From: Rubritalea tangerina
GTDB taxonomy: Bacteria; Verrucomicrobiota; Verrucomicrobiia; Verrucomicrobiales; Akkermansiaceae
Length of the DNA stretch: 64,000 bases
Reading direction: 5' to 3'
NCBI RefSeq assembly: GCF_042683245.1
Contig: NZ_JBHUJB010000073.1
Span: 62,001 to 126,000 of the forward strand
Below, one piece after another: positions 37,853 through 46,712 of this stretch; positions within the stretch are counted from its first letter, which is position 1; every line of letters starts with the position of its first letter. The position numbers were made by a program, and so were the translations under genes. Under the pieces are notes generated by a model. That model was not told the origin of the DNA. It was given only the letters and a program-made list of their open reading frames with translations, and ran no database searches.

Positions 37853-39322
37853 TTATTCATTCATGAGCTTCCATCCCTGGCCTCGGTCTAACAACTTCGA
37901 GAGTCGTTTGACTTCGAGGGGTTCTTTATCGGCGATATTGGTAGATTCGTAGGGATCTGACTGGTGATTGTAGAGTTCTCTGGCGATGACGGCGTTATTT
38001 TCGATCCACTCGATGTAGCGGTATTTTCCGTCAGTTAGGGAATAGCCTTTACGTTTGCCGCGTGGGAATTGTGAGTATGCGGCCGGCTTCCAAATTTTGT
38101 TAGGTGATTCTAACAATGGTGCAAAACTTTTCCCTTCACAGGATTTTGGTGTGGGGAGGTTGGCGAGGTCTGTGAGTGTTGGGTAGATATCGACGAGTTC
38201 GACGAGTGCGTGTGAGGCTTGTCCATTACCGGGTTTATTGGGGGCGCTGCAGATGAGGACGACTCGGGTATCGAGTTCGTAATTTGTGGTTTTTCCCCAG
38301 AGGTTTTGTTCACCGAGGTGGTAGCCGTGATCTGACCAGAGGATGACGATAGTATTTTTACGGAGATTGAGTTGGTCGAGGGATTGGAGGACGCGGCCGA
38401 TTTGTGCATCGATGTAGCTGATGCACGCGTAGTAGCCGTGTTTGGTTTTTCTTTGTTGTGCTTCGGAGAATGTTCCGCGTTTTGGTTGATCGGTATAGCG
38501 GCGGAGTTCGGAGGAGGCATGGCCGGCCCAGGTTGGTGCACCGGTAGGGAAGTTTTGATTTTTGGCGAGGGGGATGGCATCTCGTTGGTAGAGGTCCCAG
38601 TATTTTTTAGGAGCTATGTAGGGGGTGTGTGGTTTGATAAATCCGAGGGCGAGGAAGAAGGGTTGGTTGGGGTTTTGGGAGAAGTCTTTGAGTTTTTCGA
38701 CAGCTTTGGCGGCGACTTGCCCATCGTAGAGGGTGTCGTCGCTGACGTCGGGAGCTTCTGTGAGTGGTCCGAAGGTGAGGTATTTATCCCAATCTGATAG
38801 AGGGCGATTTTTGAAGCGTTTTTTAAAGACTGATTGGGCGGCTTTGATGCCTTCTTCGGTGTAGTAGTAGCGAGGTCCTGGGCGGAATGCTGGTTCGCTC
38901 CAGCTTTGTGGGTCGCCCATACAATCCCATTTTGGGGCCATTCCTTTAGGGAAGACACCATGGTTGATTTTACCGGCTGCGAAGGTGTGGTAGCCATGAT
39001 CTTTAAAGAGTTCAGGGAGGGTTTTGAGGTTGGGGTGGATGTCACGGTAGTGGCTGTGGTTGCCGTGGACTTTGGAGGAGTCTGGGCGCATGCCCGTTAG
39101 GAGGCTGGCGCGTGAGGGGCCACAGATGGCTTGTTGGCAGTAGGCTTTATGGAAGGTGACTGCATTTTTTGAGAGCGCGTCCATATGTGGTGTCTTGACG
39201 TGGGAGGCACCGTAGCAGCCAATTTCAGGTCGCATATCGTCGATCGCGATGAAGACGACATTGGGTTTGGCGAGGAGGGTGGTTGTGAGTAGGGCGGAGA
39301 GCAGGAGTGATCGAAAGTGCAT
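37853..39322 (-). CDS. Secreted sulfatase, iduronate-2-sulfatase-like
   Basis: From the ATG at 39322 the protein is 489 residues with a signal peptide (MHFRSLLLSALLTTTLLAKP). The metal site is AIDDMRPEIGCYG and the formylglycine motif CGPSRASLLTG (C67), after AYCQQA. The IDDMRPEIGCYG plus QQAICGPSR pattern is characteristic of iduronate-2-sulfatase-like enzymes. WSDHGYHLGEQNLWGK matches the second metal-binding block. An inverted repeat (CTGGTA-N9-TACCAG) lies 47-67 bases upstream of the start. Its relation to the sulfatase at 20734 is close in motif but the C-terminus is shorter. Confidence 0.9.
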   Translation of the reverse strand: MHFRSLLLSALLTTTLLAKPNVVFIAIDDMRPEIGCYGASHVKTPHMDALSKNAVTFHKAYCQQAICGPSRASLLTGMRPDSSKVHGNHSHYRDIHPNLKTLPELFKDHGYHTFAAGKINHGVFPKGMAPKWDCMGDPQSWSEPAFRPGPRYYYTEEGIKAAQSVFKKRFKNRPLSDWDKYLTFGPLTEAPDVSDDTLYDGQVAAKAVEKLKDFSQNPNQPFFLALGFIKPHTPYIAPKKYWDLYQRDAIPLAKNQNFPTGAPTWAGHASSELRRYTDQPKRGTFSEAQQRKTKHGYYACISYIDAQIGRVLQSLDQLNLRKNTIVILWSDHGYHLGEQNLWGKTTNYELDTRVVLICSAPNKPGNGQASHALVELVDIYPTLTDLANLPTPKSCEGKSFAPLLESPNKIWKPAAYSQFPRGKRKGYSLTDGKYRYIEWIENNAVIARELYNHQSDPYESTNIADKEPLEVKRLSKLLDRGQGWKLMNE

Positions 39323-39368
39323 AGTATCAAGCATACGTGCCGCATTGGTGTGATATAAGGCCTCCGTT

Positions 39369-39389
39369 CTGGTATTTTTCTGCTACCAG
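39369..39389. promoter_or_regulatory. CTGGTA-N9-TACCAG inverted repeat
   Basis: A 6-bp inverted repeat with 9-bp spacer lies upstream of the sulfatase gene starting at 39322, within the divergent region to the cassette gene at 39601. Its GGTA/TACC arms recall the TTGGTACCAA palindrome at 441. A regulator site is possible. Confidence 0.3.
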
Positions 39390-39600
39390 TATGTGCAGCT
39401 GGAGATGTTAGTTTTTCTCGATTAAGTGGCCAGTGGGAACAGTGGGGAATAGAAGCTTGTTATTGAAAGTAGGTGAGTTGCCGATTTCTTTCAATCAGCT
39501 GCTTGGGTGTCTCTGGTTGGATGGGTGAACCAGTAAATGAGTGGCGACTTAGGGGAGTTTAGGTGTATTCTATGTAGTTACCGATTGTGATCTTCAGACG

Positions 39601-42600
39601 ATGAAAAAAACACCAAATACCAGAGGAATGCGTATGCTGCCAGTGGAGCAGCGGGGGTTTGCATTGATTGCTTGCCTTTCGATCATGGCTTTGATGGTGA
39701 TGTTGATTGTGGGCATGCTATCGCTGTCGGCGGTAGAGATGAAAACATCTGAGGTGGATCGGGCAAATGGGGAGGCGCGTGCGAATGCGCGGATGGCATT
39801 GATGATGGCTATTGGTGAGCTGCAGAAGAGCACGGGTCCGGATCAGAGGGTTACGGCTGAAGCTGACATCTATAGTGAGGATGGATTCACGGGTTGGGAA
39901 GCTTCTGTGGACAAGAAGCATTATGTGGGAGTGTATACGACTGAGAAGTGGCATGAGCGCGACTCGAGTGGTGTCCGTGAGAGTCAGAAGGAATACAAAG
40001 AGGATCGCAACAGAGATGCATTTGAGCGTTATTTGGTTTCTGGGGAAGAGGCTCTGGTTACGGAGTTAGATTTTGCACAGAGTGTGCTACCTAAGGAAGG
40101 TGTGGTGGAGTTAGTCGGTGAGGGGACGGTAGGTAGTACAGATCCGAGTGACCGGGTTGTAGTATTACTTGAGGATGTAAAGGGAAGCGATGGTGGCACG
40201 ACTGGTCGTCTTGGATGGTGGGTTGGCGACCAGGGTGTCAAAGCGAAGGTAAATCTATCAGACAAGAGGGAGCTTAAGGATACGGACTGGGAGTTGCGCG
40301 CAGAGCGGATGAACCCGGCACAGAATCGGATTGATTACATGGAGGGGCTTGAGAAGCTCGATGCCGAGTTACTCACTGATGAGCAATTGGCTGCGATGTT
40401 GAGTGTGCGTCAATTTGAAGTGGTCAATGATGACGTTGCGAGTGTGCGCGCGCGCTACCACGATGTGACCGCCTACAGTAGAGGGGTGCTCGCAGATGTA
40501 GCACTGGGGGGGTTAAAGCGTGATTTATCATTACCATTTGAGCTTCCTTCATTGATGCCGGAATCTGGAGCTACAGAGTGGGATTATACACTGAATCACA
40601 CGGATGCCATTGATGAGCGGAGTGCGGATTTTCAATCGATTGGTGAGTTTAGCAATTCTGGTGACCAGAACCCAGCTTGGGCATCGGTTTACTGGCCGAG
40701 TGGATACCGTCCTCAGTGGTGGGCCAACAAGTTAGGCTATGTTTTTGCCTTTCCCGACAGCAATGGTGGGAGTGATGCAAGTGGGATGGGTCGGTACTTG
40801 CGCGGGCCGACATGGCAGTCACTGCGCAATCATTACCGTCAGTACAAGCGCGAGTATGAGAACTTGCCAGTAACGGATGTTTCTCGTCGTGGTTGGATGC
40901 CACCAAGTGATGAGAGAACTTGGCTAGCTCAGCCCTACCAGCCTTATAGTCATTGGCACAACTCTGCGGCGAACCACTCATTGAATGTCACCTATGTGGG
41001 TGGACGAGTGGATGGAGGTAAGGACAAGGTTATCTCGCCAGATGCGATGGACCCTTTCTACAACTTTGGTCAGAACAGCGGTCGTTCATGGAACAATTTT
41101 GGTCATAATACTTTGGGTTTGGCACCAGTGTTTACCCGGGTGGGAGTGGTGCTGAGTCATAAGGTTTCTGGGTCTTACAGTGCGACTCAGGAGAAGAGGA
41201 TTGATTTGGTTTTGAATGCTGTGGGGACCTTGTGGAATCCATACAATGTGCCGATTGAATTTGAAGCGGCATTCACGAGTTTGGAGTTGAAGGGATTGCG
41301 GTGGAACTTCACGCGGATCAAGACGGATGGCAGCGAGGAAGAATTAGCGATAGACCCAGAGCAGAGAAGTTTTGGTGCGGAGAAGTATTTTCCCTTTCAG
41401 AACTTCCGTGTGGGGGTGACTGCAGAAGAAGATCCAAATTATCCTTTCAGCAGTGAGCGTCCGACCAAGTTGATTCGTTTGAATCCCGGTGAGTCACGGA
41501 CATTTGCATTAAGCTTTCCTGAGCCGAAGGGGTATTCTTGGGGGTCGACTGCAGCGCAGCCTGGGTCATTTACTAACAACTGGGAGGGTGGGATGTTTTT
41601 ACGATTCTCCAATGATTGGCGGGTGAAGAGTGGTGAGAAGTATCGCTTTGAGTTATTGCCACAGAAGAATGAGTCGATTGGCATTGGTAATTACTTAGGG
41701 TATTTTGAGGAGACCAAGGGGAGGAGGGCTAATCCCTTTGTAGCTGGTCGTTATGGTGATGCGTATAAGGATCTACCTATGTTGTCATCGGTGGATGTGG
41801 CGAGCGCATCGGATATTTTGCCGCAGGGGCAGAGTAAACTGACTCAGTTGTTGAGCAGCTTTTCTAACGAGCAGACAGCAATTTGTGCGTTGGAATTTAA
41901 GTTGAGGGCCGCGGATACGAGTCCGAATGGAGTGTTGGCTCAGTATGACCCGCGTGCGGTTGTGAATCATTCTTACAGCATGGGTAAGGGGATTCAGGGG
42001 GATGCGCCGAGCAACTGGGAGGTGAACTTAGCGTTGGTAAGTGACTTTGATTTATTACAGGTAGGTGTTGGTAGCCGGAACAATGGCTTCTGGGGAGAGA
42101 GTCACGATGGGAGCGGTCAGACGCATGTCGTTGCATTTGAAGTTCCGGATGCACCTCTTACGAATATTGCAGGGCTGCAGCATGTGCAGGCAGGGGCTAA
42201 CGCTTGGGATGTTTCTTACGCGATTGGTAGTTCCTTTCCGCATCCGCAGGTGCCTAAGAATCGTTTGATCAGGCAGGAGAGTACGCAGAGCCCAGAGGGG
42301 TACAAGGCGACGTATTACGACATGTCATACTTAGCAAACGAGGGGCTCTGGGATCGTTATTTTTTCACTGGGATGAATTTTGGAGGAGATGAGCCCACTC
42401 AGCCGCTAGAAGCCGCAGAAGGATTGATGAAGCAGTTCTTGGACAAGGAGCGTAAGAATCCATTATTAAACAAGCGCTTGGTTTTGGCATCCAGCTCAGT
42501 GGGGGTGGAAGAAGAGGCTTTGGTAAAGGAGCTCACCCATTACCGCTGGATTGCTCGTCATTTGATGTTGGATGGTGCGATGAATATCAATTCCACACGA

Positions 42601-43284
42601 GTAGAGGCATGGAAGTCTTGGTTAGGGAGTTTAAAGGGGAAGCAGATAGATCGGGTATCTGAGACGGGTGTGATGTCAGTACAGGATGTAGAGGGTGTGG
42701 CATTCTCTAGAGCTGCTGTCACAGCTGGAGATGCAGACGAACTATGGAAGGGGTATTCCAAGCTCAATGATCAGGACATTGAGAAATTGGCAGAGAAGAT
42801 GGTAGAGGAGGTGCGCAAGCGTGGGCCATTCCTATCCGTTGCGGATTTTGTGAATCGCAGGTTGAGCGATGATGAGCAGGGAGAGATGGGTGCTGTACAG
42901 GCGGCACTGAAGGAAAGTGGTTTGTCTACTGGGGGTGGCTCAGAGCTGGGAGTTCCCGGGACAATTAGGCAGAGTGATGTTTTGGCGAGCATTGGGGGGG
43001 CGGTATCGGCTCGTTCGGATACTTTTGTCATTCGAGCTTATGGGGAGGCGCTGAGTCCTGATGGTTCAGGTAAGGTTGTAGCCCGAGCTTGGTGCGAGGC
43101 GGTAGTACAGCGCACGCCATTGTTAGTAGGGGATGAGGGAAGGTTGGCTACGAAGCCGAATCCATCTTATCCGGGGAGCAATCCTGCATCGATTGATGCC
43201 TACATTAAAGACGAGAATGCGAGTTCATTGGGTCGCAGTTACAAAATCATATCATTCCGTTGGTTGAACAAAGACGGGGTCTAA
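39601..43284 (+). CDS. Giant PilX/GspK-like pseudopilin, Verru_Chthon cassette protein A type
   Basis: The 1227-residue protein begins with a short basic leader and a type IV prepilin-like site, RG|FALIACLSIMALMVML (G19|F20), then one hydrophobic helix. The helix continues into an Ala/Arg-rich amphipathic stretch (ANGEARANARMALMMAIGEL). Glu5, conserved in major pilins, is absent, as in GspK-type minor pseudopilins. A large central beta-rich region follows. Near the end, RGPFLSVADFVNRRL and the C-terminal RSDTFVIRAYGE and ISFRWLNKDGV are shared with the second copy at 47258. The family is known from Verrucomicrobium and Chthoniobacter cassettes. It probably caps or initiates a pseudopilus at the inner membrane; function unproven. 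It pairs with the gene at 43311. Confidence 0.75.
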   Translation: MKKTPNTRGMRMLPVEQRGFALIACLSIMALMVMLIVGMLSLSAVEMKTSEVDRANGEARANARMALMMAIGELQKSTGPDQRVTAEADIYSEDGFTGWEASVDKKHYVGVYTTEKWHERDSSGVRESQKEYKEDRNRDAFERYLVSGEEALVTELDFAQSVLPKEGVVELVGEGTVGSTDPSDRVVVLLEDVKGSDGGTTGRLGWWVGDQGVKAKVNLSDKRELKDTDWELRAERMNPAQNRIDYMEGLEKLDAELLTDEQLAAMLSVRQFEVVNDDVASVRARYHDVTAYSRGVLADVALGGLKRDLSLPFELPSLMPESGATEWDYTLNHTDAIDERSADFQSIGEFSNSGDQNPAWASVYWPSGYRPQWWANKLGYVFAFPDSNGGSDASGMGRYLRGPTWQSLRNHYRQYKREYENLPVTDVSRRGWMPPSDERTWLAQPYQPYSHWHNSAANHSLNVTYVGGRVDGGKDKVISPDAMDPFYNFGQNSGRSWNNFGHNTLGLAPVFTRVGVVLSHKVSGSYSATQEKRIDLVLNAVGTLWNPYNVPIEFEAAFTSLELKGLRWNFTRIKTDGSEEELAIDPEQRSFGAEKYFPFQNFRVGVTAEEDPNYPFSSERPTKLIRLNPGESRTFALSFPEPKGYSWGSTAAQPGSFTNNWEGGMFLRFSNDWRVKSGEKYRFELLPQKNESIGIGNYLGYFEETKGRRANPFVAGRYGDAYKDLPMLSSVDVASASDILPQGQSKLTQLLSSFSNEQTAICALEFKLRAADTSPNGVLAQYDPRAVVNHSYSMGKGIQGDAPSNWEVNLALVSDFDLLQVGVGSRNNGFWGESHDGSGQTHVVAFEVPDAPLTNIAGLQHVQAGANAWDVSYAIGSSFPHPQVPKNRLIRQESTQSPEGYKATYYDMSYLANEGLWDRYFFTGMNFGGDEPTQPLEAAEGLMKQFLDKERKNPLLNKRLVLASSSVGVEEEALVKELTHYRWIARHLMLDGAMNINSTRVEAWKSWLGSLKGKQIDRVSETGVMSVQDVEGVAFSRAAVTAGDADELWKGYSKLNDQDIEKLAEKMVEEVRKRGPFLSVADFVNRRLSDDEQGEMGAVQAALKESGLSTGGGSELGVPGTIRQSDVLASIGGAVSARSDTFVIRAYGEALSPDGSGKVVARAWCEAVVQRTPLLVGDEGRLATKPNPSYPGSNPASIDAYIKDENASSLGRSYKIISFRWLNKDGV

Positions 43285-43310
43285 GAATTTCAAAAGAGCA
43301 AATAAGAGTC

Positions 43311-44069
43311 ATGAAAATTTTAAAGAGAATCGTAAGTTTAAGCATCGCATTGGCGAGCATGGTCACGATGGGGGGAGCTCAGGAGCGCAAGTCTAAGGCG
43401 AACTTTAGTTTCAGCTGTGCGAGCTGGGAGAATGTGGGCAGTGATCAGTTGTATTATTTGGAGGGGAAGCCTAAGAAGGGTGAGACGGAGGAGCAGAGTA
43501 TGGAGAGGCTGAAGCAAGTGGATCTTTCAGAGATGACGCGTTCGTTGAATTATGCGTTTGAGGGTGGTCAGAAGATTACATTTTACCGCAAGACGGTGGC
43601 AGGAGTGCAGCCTGTGAATACGGCGACGGTGCCTAGTAGTTGGAAGCGTGTGCTTTTTGTTTTCTTCCCAGGTGAGAAGAAGGGGAGTTACAAGTTGATG
43701 CCATTACGTGACGACCGCAGTCATGCGCCGTATGGTTCTTATCAGTTTGTGAATTTGTCTTCACTTGAGATCAATGGGGGGATTGGCAAGACGCGCATTT
43801 CTATCAAACCGAAGAAGAATCAGATTGTGAAGTTTACAGGGGATAAGTCGCGTTCTTTAAATTTTGGTGTTTGGGCGTCAGTCGAGGGGAAAAAGCAGTG
43901 GTTGCAAAGAAATACGCTGACTTATAAACCGCAGAAGTATCTGGTATATTTCTTTTACCCAACAGTGGATGCGCGTGGACGTGTGAAGGTGAAATCCAAG
44001 GGGATCGTTGAGTTTCGTCCGTCACCTGTAGAGGGTGAGAGGCTTAGAGAGCTTGCTGCGACGCACTAA
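43311..44069 (+). CDS. Secreted cassette partner protein (hypothetical)
   Basis: The ATG at 43311 starts a 252-residue protein with a signal peptide (MKILKRIVSLSIALASMVTM) ending before GGAQ. A frame extension to 43260 overlaps the previous gene and is less likely. No known catalytic motif is seen. The body is beta-rich: ITFYRKTVAG, then WKRVLFVFFPGEKKGSYKL, YGSYQFVNLSSLEI and ISIKPKKN. The protein at 51046 has the same order of elements (LYREANEESK, CMVVLFPVVYE, AINVGGSSP), so both are distant paralogues and each follows a giant pseudopilin-like gene. A periplasmic or surface partner of the pseudopilin is inferred. Confidence 0.65.
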   Translation: MKILKRIVSLSIALASMVTMGGAQERKSKANFSFSCASWENVGSDQLYYLEGKPKKGETEEQSMERLKQVDLSEMTRSLNYAFEGGQKITFYRKTVAGVQPVNTATVPSSWKRVLFVFFPGEKKGSYKLMPLRDDRSHAPYGSYQFVNLSSLEINGGIGKTRISIKPKKNQIVKFTGDKSRSLNFGVWASVEGKKQWLQRNTLTYKPQKYLVYFFYPTVDARGRVKVKSKGIVEFRPSPVEGERLRELAATH

Positions 44070-44123
44070 TTTGGGGGCGTTTAAGGGCTTCTAAAAAAAG
44101 TGAAGAAATCGTTGAAAAAGAGC

Positions 44124-44151
44124 TTGCATGTTTCGTCGTTCTGTAGATATT
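44124..44151 (+). promoter_or_regulatory. Probable tRNA promoter
   Basis: TTGCAT (44124-44129), a 16-bp spacer and GATATT (44146-44151) lie upstream of the tRNA, preceded by an A-rich tract (from about 44089) like an UP element. A similar A-rich/GCTTGCA sequence occurs on the minus strand near 46950. Confidence 0.4.
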
Positions 44152-44189
44152 TCCGCCGTCGCCGCGAGGCAACACGACGCAAGTGATAA

Positions 44190-44265
44190 GCAGGAATAGC
44201 TCAGTTGGTAGAGCATCTCGTTTACACCGAGGCGGTCGGGGGTTCAAGTCCCTCTTCCTGTACCA
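44190..44265 (+). tRNA. tRNA-Val (anticodon TAC)
   Basis: The 76-nt sequence folds into a full cloverleaf. The acceptor stem pairs GCAGGAA with TTCCTGT (G-U at the first pair). The D arm is GCTC/GAGC, the anticodon arm TCTCG/CGAGG with loop TTTACAC, and the T arm GGGGG/CCCTC with TTCAAGT. The anticodon TAC reads GUA valine codons. CCA is encoded. An intrinsic terminator follows. Confidence 0.95.
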
Positions 44266-44278
44266 CTTGTTCAATAGA

Positions 44279-44309
44279 GCCAGCCTTTCAAAAGGCTGGC
44301 CTTTTTTTT
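44279..44309 (+). terminator. Intrinsic terminator after tRNA-Val
   Basis: A 9-bp stem GCCAGCCTT/AAGGCTGGC with a 4-nt loop is followed by CTTTTTTTT. It ends the tRNA transcript 26 bases before the purN start. Confidence 0.9.
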
Positions 44310-44334
44310 ATCTAAACTGCAGATTGAAAGTACT

Positions 44335-44925
44335 ATGTCACAGCCACTGAAACTTGGGGTTCTCGGATCTGGATCTGGGTCGAACATGCAGGCGATTCTG
44401 GATGCGATTGATTCTGGGGAGCTTCATGCAGAGATCGTGTTGGTATTGAGCGACAATCCTGAGGGGTATATCTTGGAGCGTGCGCGGAAGGCGGGGATTG
44501 TGGCTGAGGTGATTGATTGTGGGGGCTACAAGACGAAGTTTCCTGAGGAGAAGCAGGCGGCAGTGGCGGCACAGTTGAAGGAAGCTGGGGTCGAGTTAGT
44601 GTGTTTGGCTGGATTCATGCGATTGGTAAAGCAGCCGATGTTGGATGTATTTCCTGAGCGCATTTTGAACATTCATCCTTCGTTATTGCCGGCGTATCCG
44701 GGATTGATGGCTTGGAAGCAGGCTGTGGATGATGGGGCGCAGGAAAGTGGCTGTACGGTGCACTATGTAGATGCGGGGATGGATACGGGACCAATTATTA
44801 AGCAGGCGAAGGTGCCTGTGTTAGCGGATGACACGGCGGATAGTTTGCATCAGCGCATTCAGGTGGAGGAGCACAAGCTTTACCCGGAAGTGGTCGCAGC
44901 AATTGGTCAGAAATTGCGCCAGTAA
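44335..44925 (+). CDS. purN: Phosphoribosylglycinamide formyltransferase (GART)
   Basis: The 196-residue cytosolic enzyme transfers a formyl group from 10-formyltetrahydrofolate to glycinamide ribonucleotide, the third step of purine synthesis. Seen: phosphate-binding LGSGSGSN (10-17); catalytic NIHPSLLPAYPGL with N112 and H114; and the conserved D150 in VDAGMDTGPII. Length is normal. It stands just after the tRNA-Val terminator and about 50 bp before the ROK kinase, with which it may share a message. Confidence 0.95.
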   Translation: MSQPLKLGVLGSGSGSNMQAILDAIDSGELHAEIVLVLSDNPEGYILERARKAGIVAEVIDCGGYKTKFPEEKQAAVAAQLKEAGVELVCLAGFMRLVKQPMLDVFPERILNIHPSLLPAYPGLMAWKQAVDDGAQESGCTVHYVDAGMDTGPIIKQAKVPVLADDTADSLHQRIQVEEHKLYPEVVAAIGQKLRQ

Positions 44926-44976
44926 AAAAATGCTGCGTGGAGGGCCTAGGCTTGTTAGCACTGTCCGAGAAATTCT

Positions 44977-45840
44977 ATGAAAGCAGGAATCGAGCTCGGT
45001 GGGACAAAGACAGTCGTTGGCATTGCAGGGGAAGATAATGGGGTGCGGAAGCAGCATCGTTTTCCTACGGGAGCTCCAGAGGAGACGGTGGCGGAAGCGG
45101 TAGCTTGGCTGAGAGAGCAGGGGGAGGTTTGTGAGCTCGGAGTGGCTGCTTTTGGACCGATTAGTGTGAATCGGCAGCGTGAGGATTACGGGAAGTTATT
45201 GGCGACCCCTAAGCAAGGTTGGGGTGGTTTTGATTTGGTCGGTGCCTTAGAAGAGGCGTTTCCAGCTGCTCGTATTGTGTTGGATACCGATGTGAATGCC
45301 GCGGCTTTGGCTGAAGTGCATTTGGGGGTGGCACGTGGGCATGAGAACGTGGGATATATTACGATTGGTACGGGGATTGGTGCTGGATTTGTGGTAGAGG
45401 GCAGAGTGCTCCACGGGGCACTGCATTCAGAGTTTGGGCATCTCAAGGTGCCTCGTCATGCTGATGATGATTTTGAGGGTGTCTGCCCGTACCATGGTGA
45501 TTGTCTGGAGGGGATGGCTTCTGGGACGTCATTGATCCAGAGATATGGGCGAGGAGGGCACGAGATTGCCGCTGATGAGCCAGCGTGGGATATCGAGGCT
45601 TGGTACTTAGCTCATGGAATTTTGTCGATGTTGGCGATTTTGAGCCCGAGTCTGGTTGTTCTTGGCGGAGGGGTTTCTCAAGCTGAGGGATTTCACGCCA
45701 AGGTCGAGGCATGTTTGAGGGAGGTGGCAGGGGGGTATTTCACGGTATTAGATGGTTCTCATCGATACGTGGTGGCTCCGGGCTTGGGGCAGAACGCGGG
45801 TATACAAGGTGCGTTTCTGTTGTTGGACCAAGAGCTGTAG
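44977..45840 (+). CDS. ROK-family sugar kinase, fructokinase-like
   Basis: The 287-residue cytosolic protein has an ATP-binding start GIELGGTKT (4-12), the catalytic block LDTDVNAAALAE and the ITIGTGIGAGFVVEG phosphate loop. The ROK zinc-site region FGHLKVPRHADDDFEGVCPYHGDCLEG is of the H-x(n)-C-x-x-H-x-x-C kind, seen in bacterial fructokinases/mannokinases. It phosphorylates a free hexose; fructose or mannose is the best guess. An N-acetylmannosamine kinase would also be ROK and would suit the sialidase genes, but the zinc-loop spacing favours fructokinase. It is convergent with smpB. Confidence 0.85.
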   Translation: MKAGIELGGTKTVVGIAGEDNGVRKQHRFPTGAPEETVAEAVAWLREQGEVCELGVAAFGPISVNRQREDYGKLLATPKQGWGGFDLVGALEEAFPAARIVLDTDVNAAALAEVHLGVARGHENVGYITIGTGIGAGFVVEGRVLHGALHSEFGHLKVPRHADDDFEGVCPYHGDCLEGMASGTSLIQRYGRGGHEIAADEPAWDIEAWYLAHGILSMLAILSPSLVVLGGGVSQAEGFHAKVEACLREVAGGYFTVLDGSHRYVVAPGLGQNAGIQGAFLLLDQEL

Positions 45841-45931
45841 CTTGTAGCTGGCGGTGATCGCACTAGTATGGCCCCGCGGTCGTTGGCTGGCTTGGACGCG
45901 CGCCTTGCGATGGTCGGGCCTTGTGGACGGA

Positions 45932-46393
45932 TTAGTAGCCTTTATTGAAGCGTTGCATTTCGCGTTGGGCCTCACGTTTTTCGACATTTTCTTTGAGGCT
46001 ATGGCGTTTGTCTGCGTGGGTTTTGCCTTTCGCGACGCCGATTTCGACTTTGACTCGGCGATTTTTCCAATACATGCGGAGGCAGACGAGTGTGCATCCT
46101 TTTTGGGAAGTGAGTTGGTCGAGTTTAAGGATTTCGACTTTGTGGACGAGGAGTCGTCTGGGGCGTCGGCTTTGGTGTTGGAACCAGGTACCGGCGGTTT
46201 CCCATGGTTGGATGTCACAACCGTATAAAAAAAGCTGACCCTTATCGATACGAGCGAAAGAGTCAGCGATATTGACTTTACCGGCGCGGATGGATTTGAC
46301 TTCCGTGCCTTTGAGTTCGATGCCGGCTTCGTAGGTTTCTAGGATATGGTATTCGTGGCGGGCTTTTCTATTTTTAGAAATCTCGGCACTCAT
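45932..46393 (-). CDS. smpB: SsrA-binding protein SmpB
   Basis: The 153-residue RNA-binding protein escorts tmRNA to stalled ribosomes. Typical features are present: NRKARHEYHILETYEAGIEL at the start, GTEVKSIRAGKVNIADSFA, GQLFLYGCDIQPW, RRLLVHKVEI and a basic C-terminal tail (KGKTHADKRHSLKENVEKRE) that enters the decoding site. Length is normal. It lies 46 bp downstream of rpoZ on the same strand and may be co-transcribed. No tmRNA gene was recognised in the window. Confidence 0.96.
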   Translation of the reverse strand: MSAEISKNRKARHEYHILETYEAGIELKGTEVKSIRAGKVNIADSFARIDKGQLFLYGCDIQPWETAGTWFQHQSRRPRRLLVHKVEILKLDQLTSQKGCTLVCLRMYWKNRRVKVEIGVAKGKTHADKRHSLKENVEKREAQREMQRFNKGY

Positions 46394-46439
46394 AGGATAC
46401 TAGAGAGGTGGGAAGGCGGTCTCGGGGTTGGGGCTGAGA

Positions 46440-46712
46440 TTAGTCTTCTGAGCCACCTGGGATGACTTTGAGCTTACCTTCGATGATTTCGGTAAGGGCA
46501 ATGTCAGCGGCACCCATGCTAGGGAGGGTGTCCACGAGTGGTGCGCGGCCAGTGTTAAGTTGGCGGACGCGTTGGGAAACTACGTTGATGAGTACTTGGG
46601 GATCGATGACGATCTCAGATGCTTGTTCGACAAGGTCGCTTTTCATGGGTGTTCCTGGAAATCGATTCACTGGCTTGGGTTGTTCAAACGGGATGATGTT
46701 TGATGGGTCCAT
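46440..46712 (-). CDS. rpoZ: RNA polymerase omega subunit
   Basis: The 90-residue protein carries the omega signature: VLINVVSQRVRQLNTGRAPLV, followed by ADIALTEIIEGKL. Omega helps assemble the RNA polymerase core and takes part in the response to ppGpp. The ATG at 46712 was chosen; the internal ATG at 46646 would give 68 residues beginning MKSDLVEQA, and an extension to 47009 encodes no family sequence. The upstream leader contains two strong hairpins (46794-46888) that could belong to this message or to a separate small RNA. Confidence 0.85.
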   Translation of the reverse strand: MDPSNIIPFEQPKPVNRFPGTPMKSDLVEQASEIVIDPQVLINVVSQRVRQLNTGRAPLVDTLPSMGAADIALTEIIEGKLKVIPGGSED

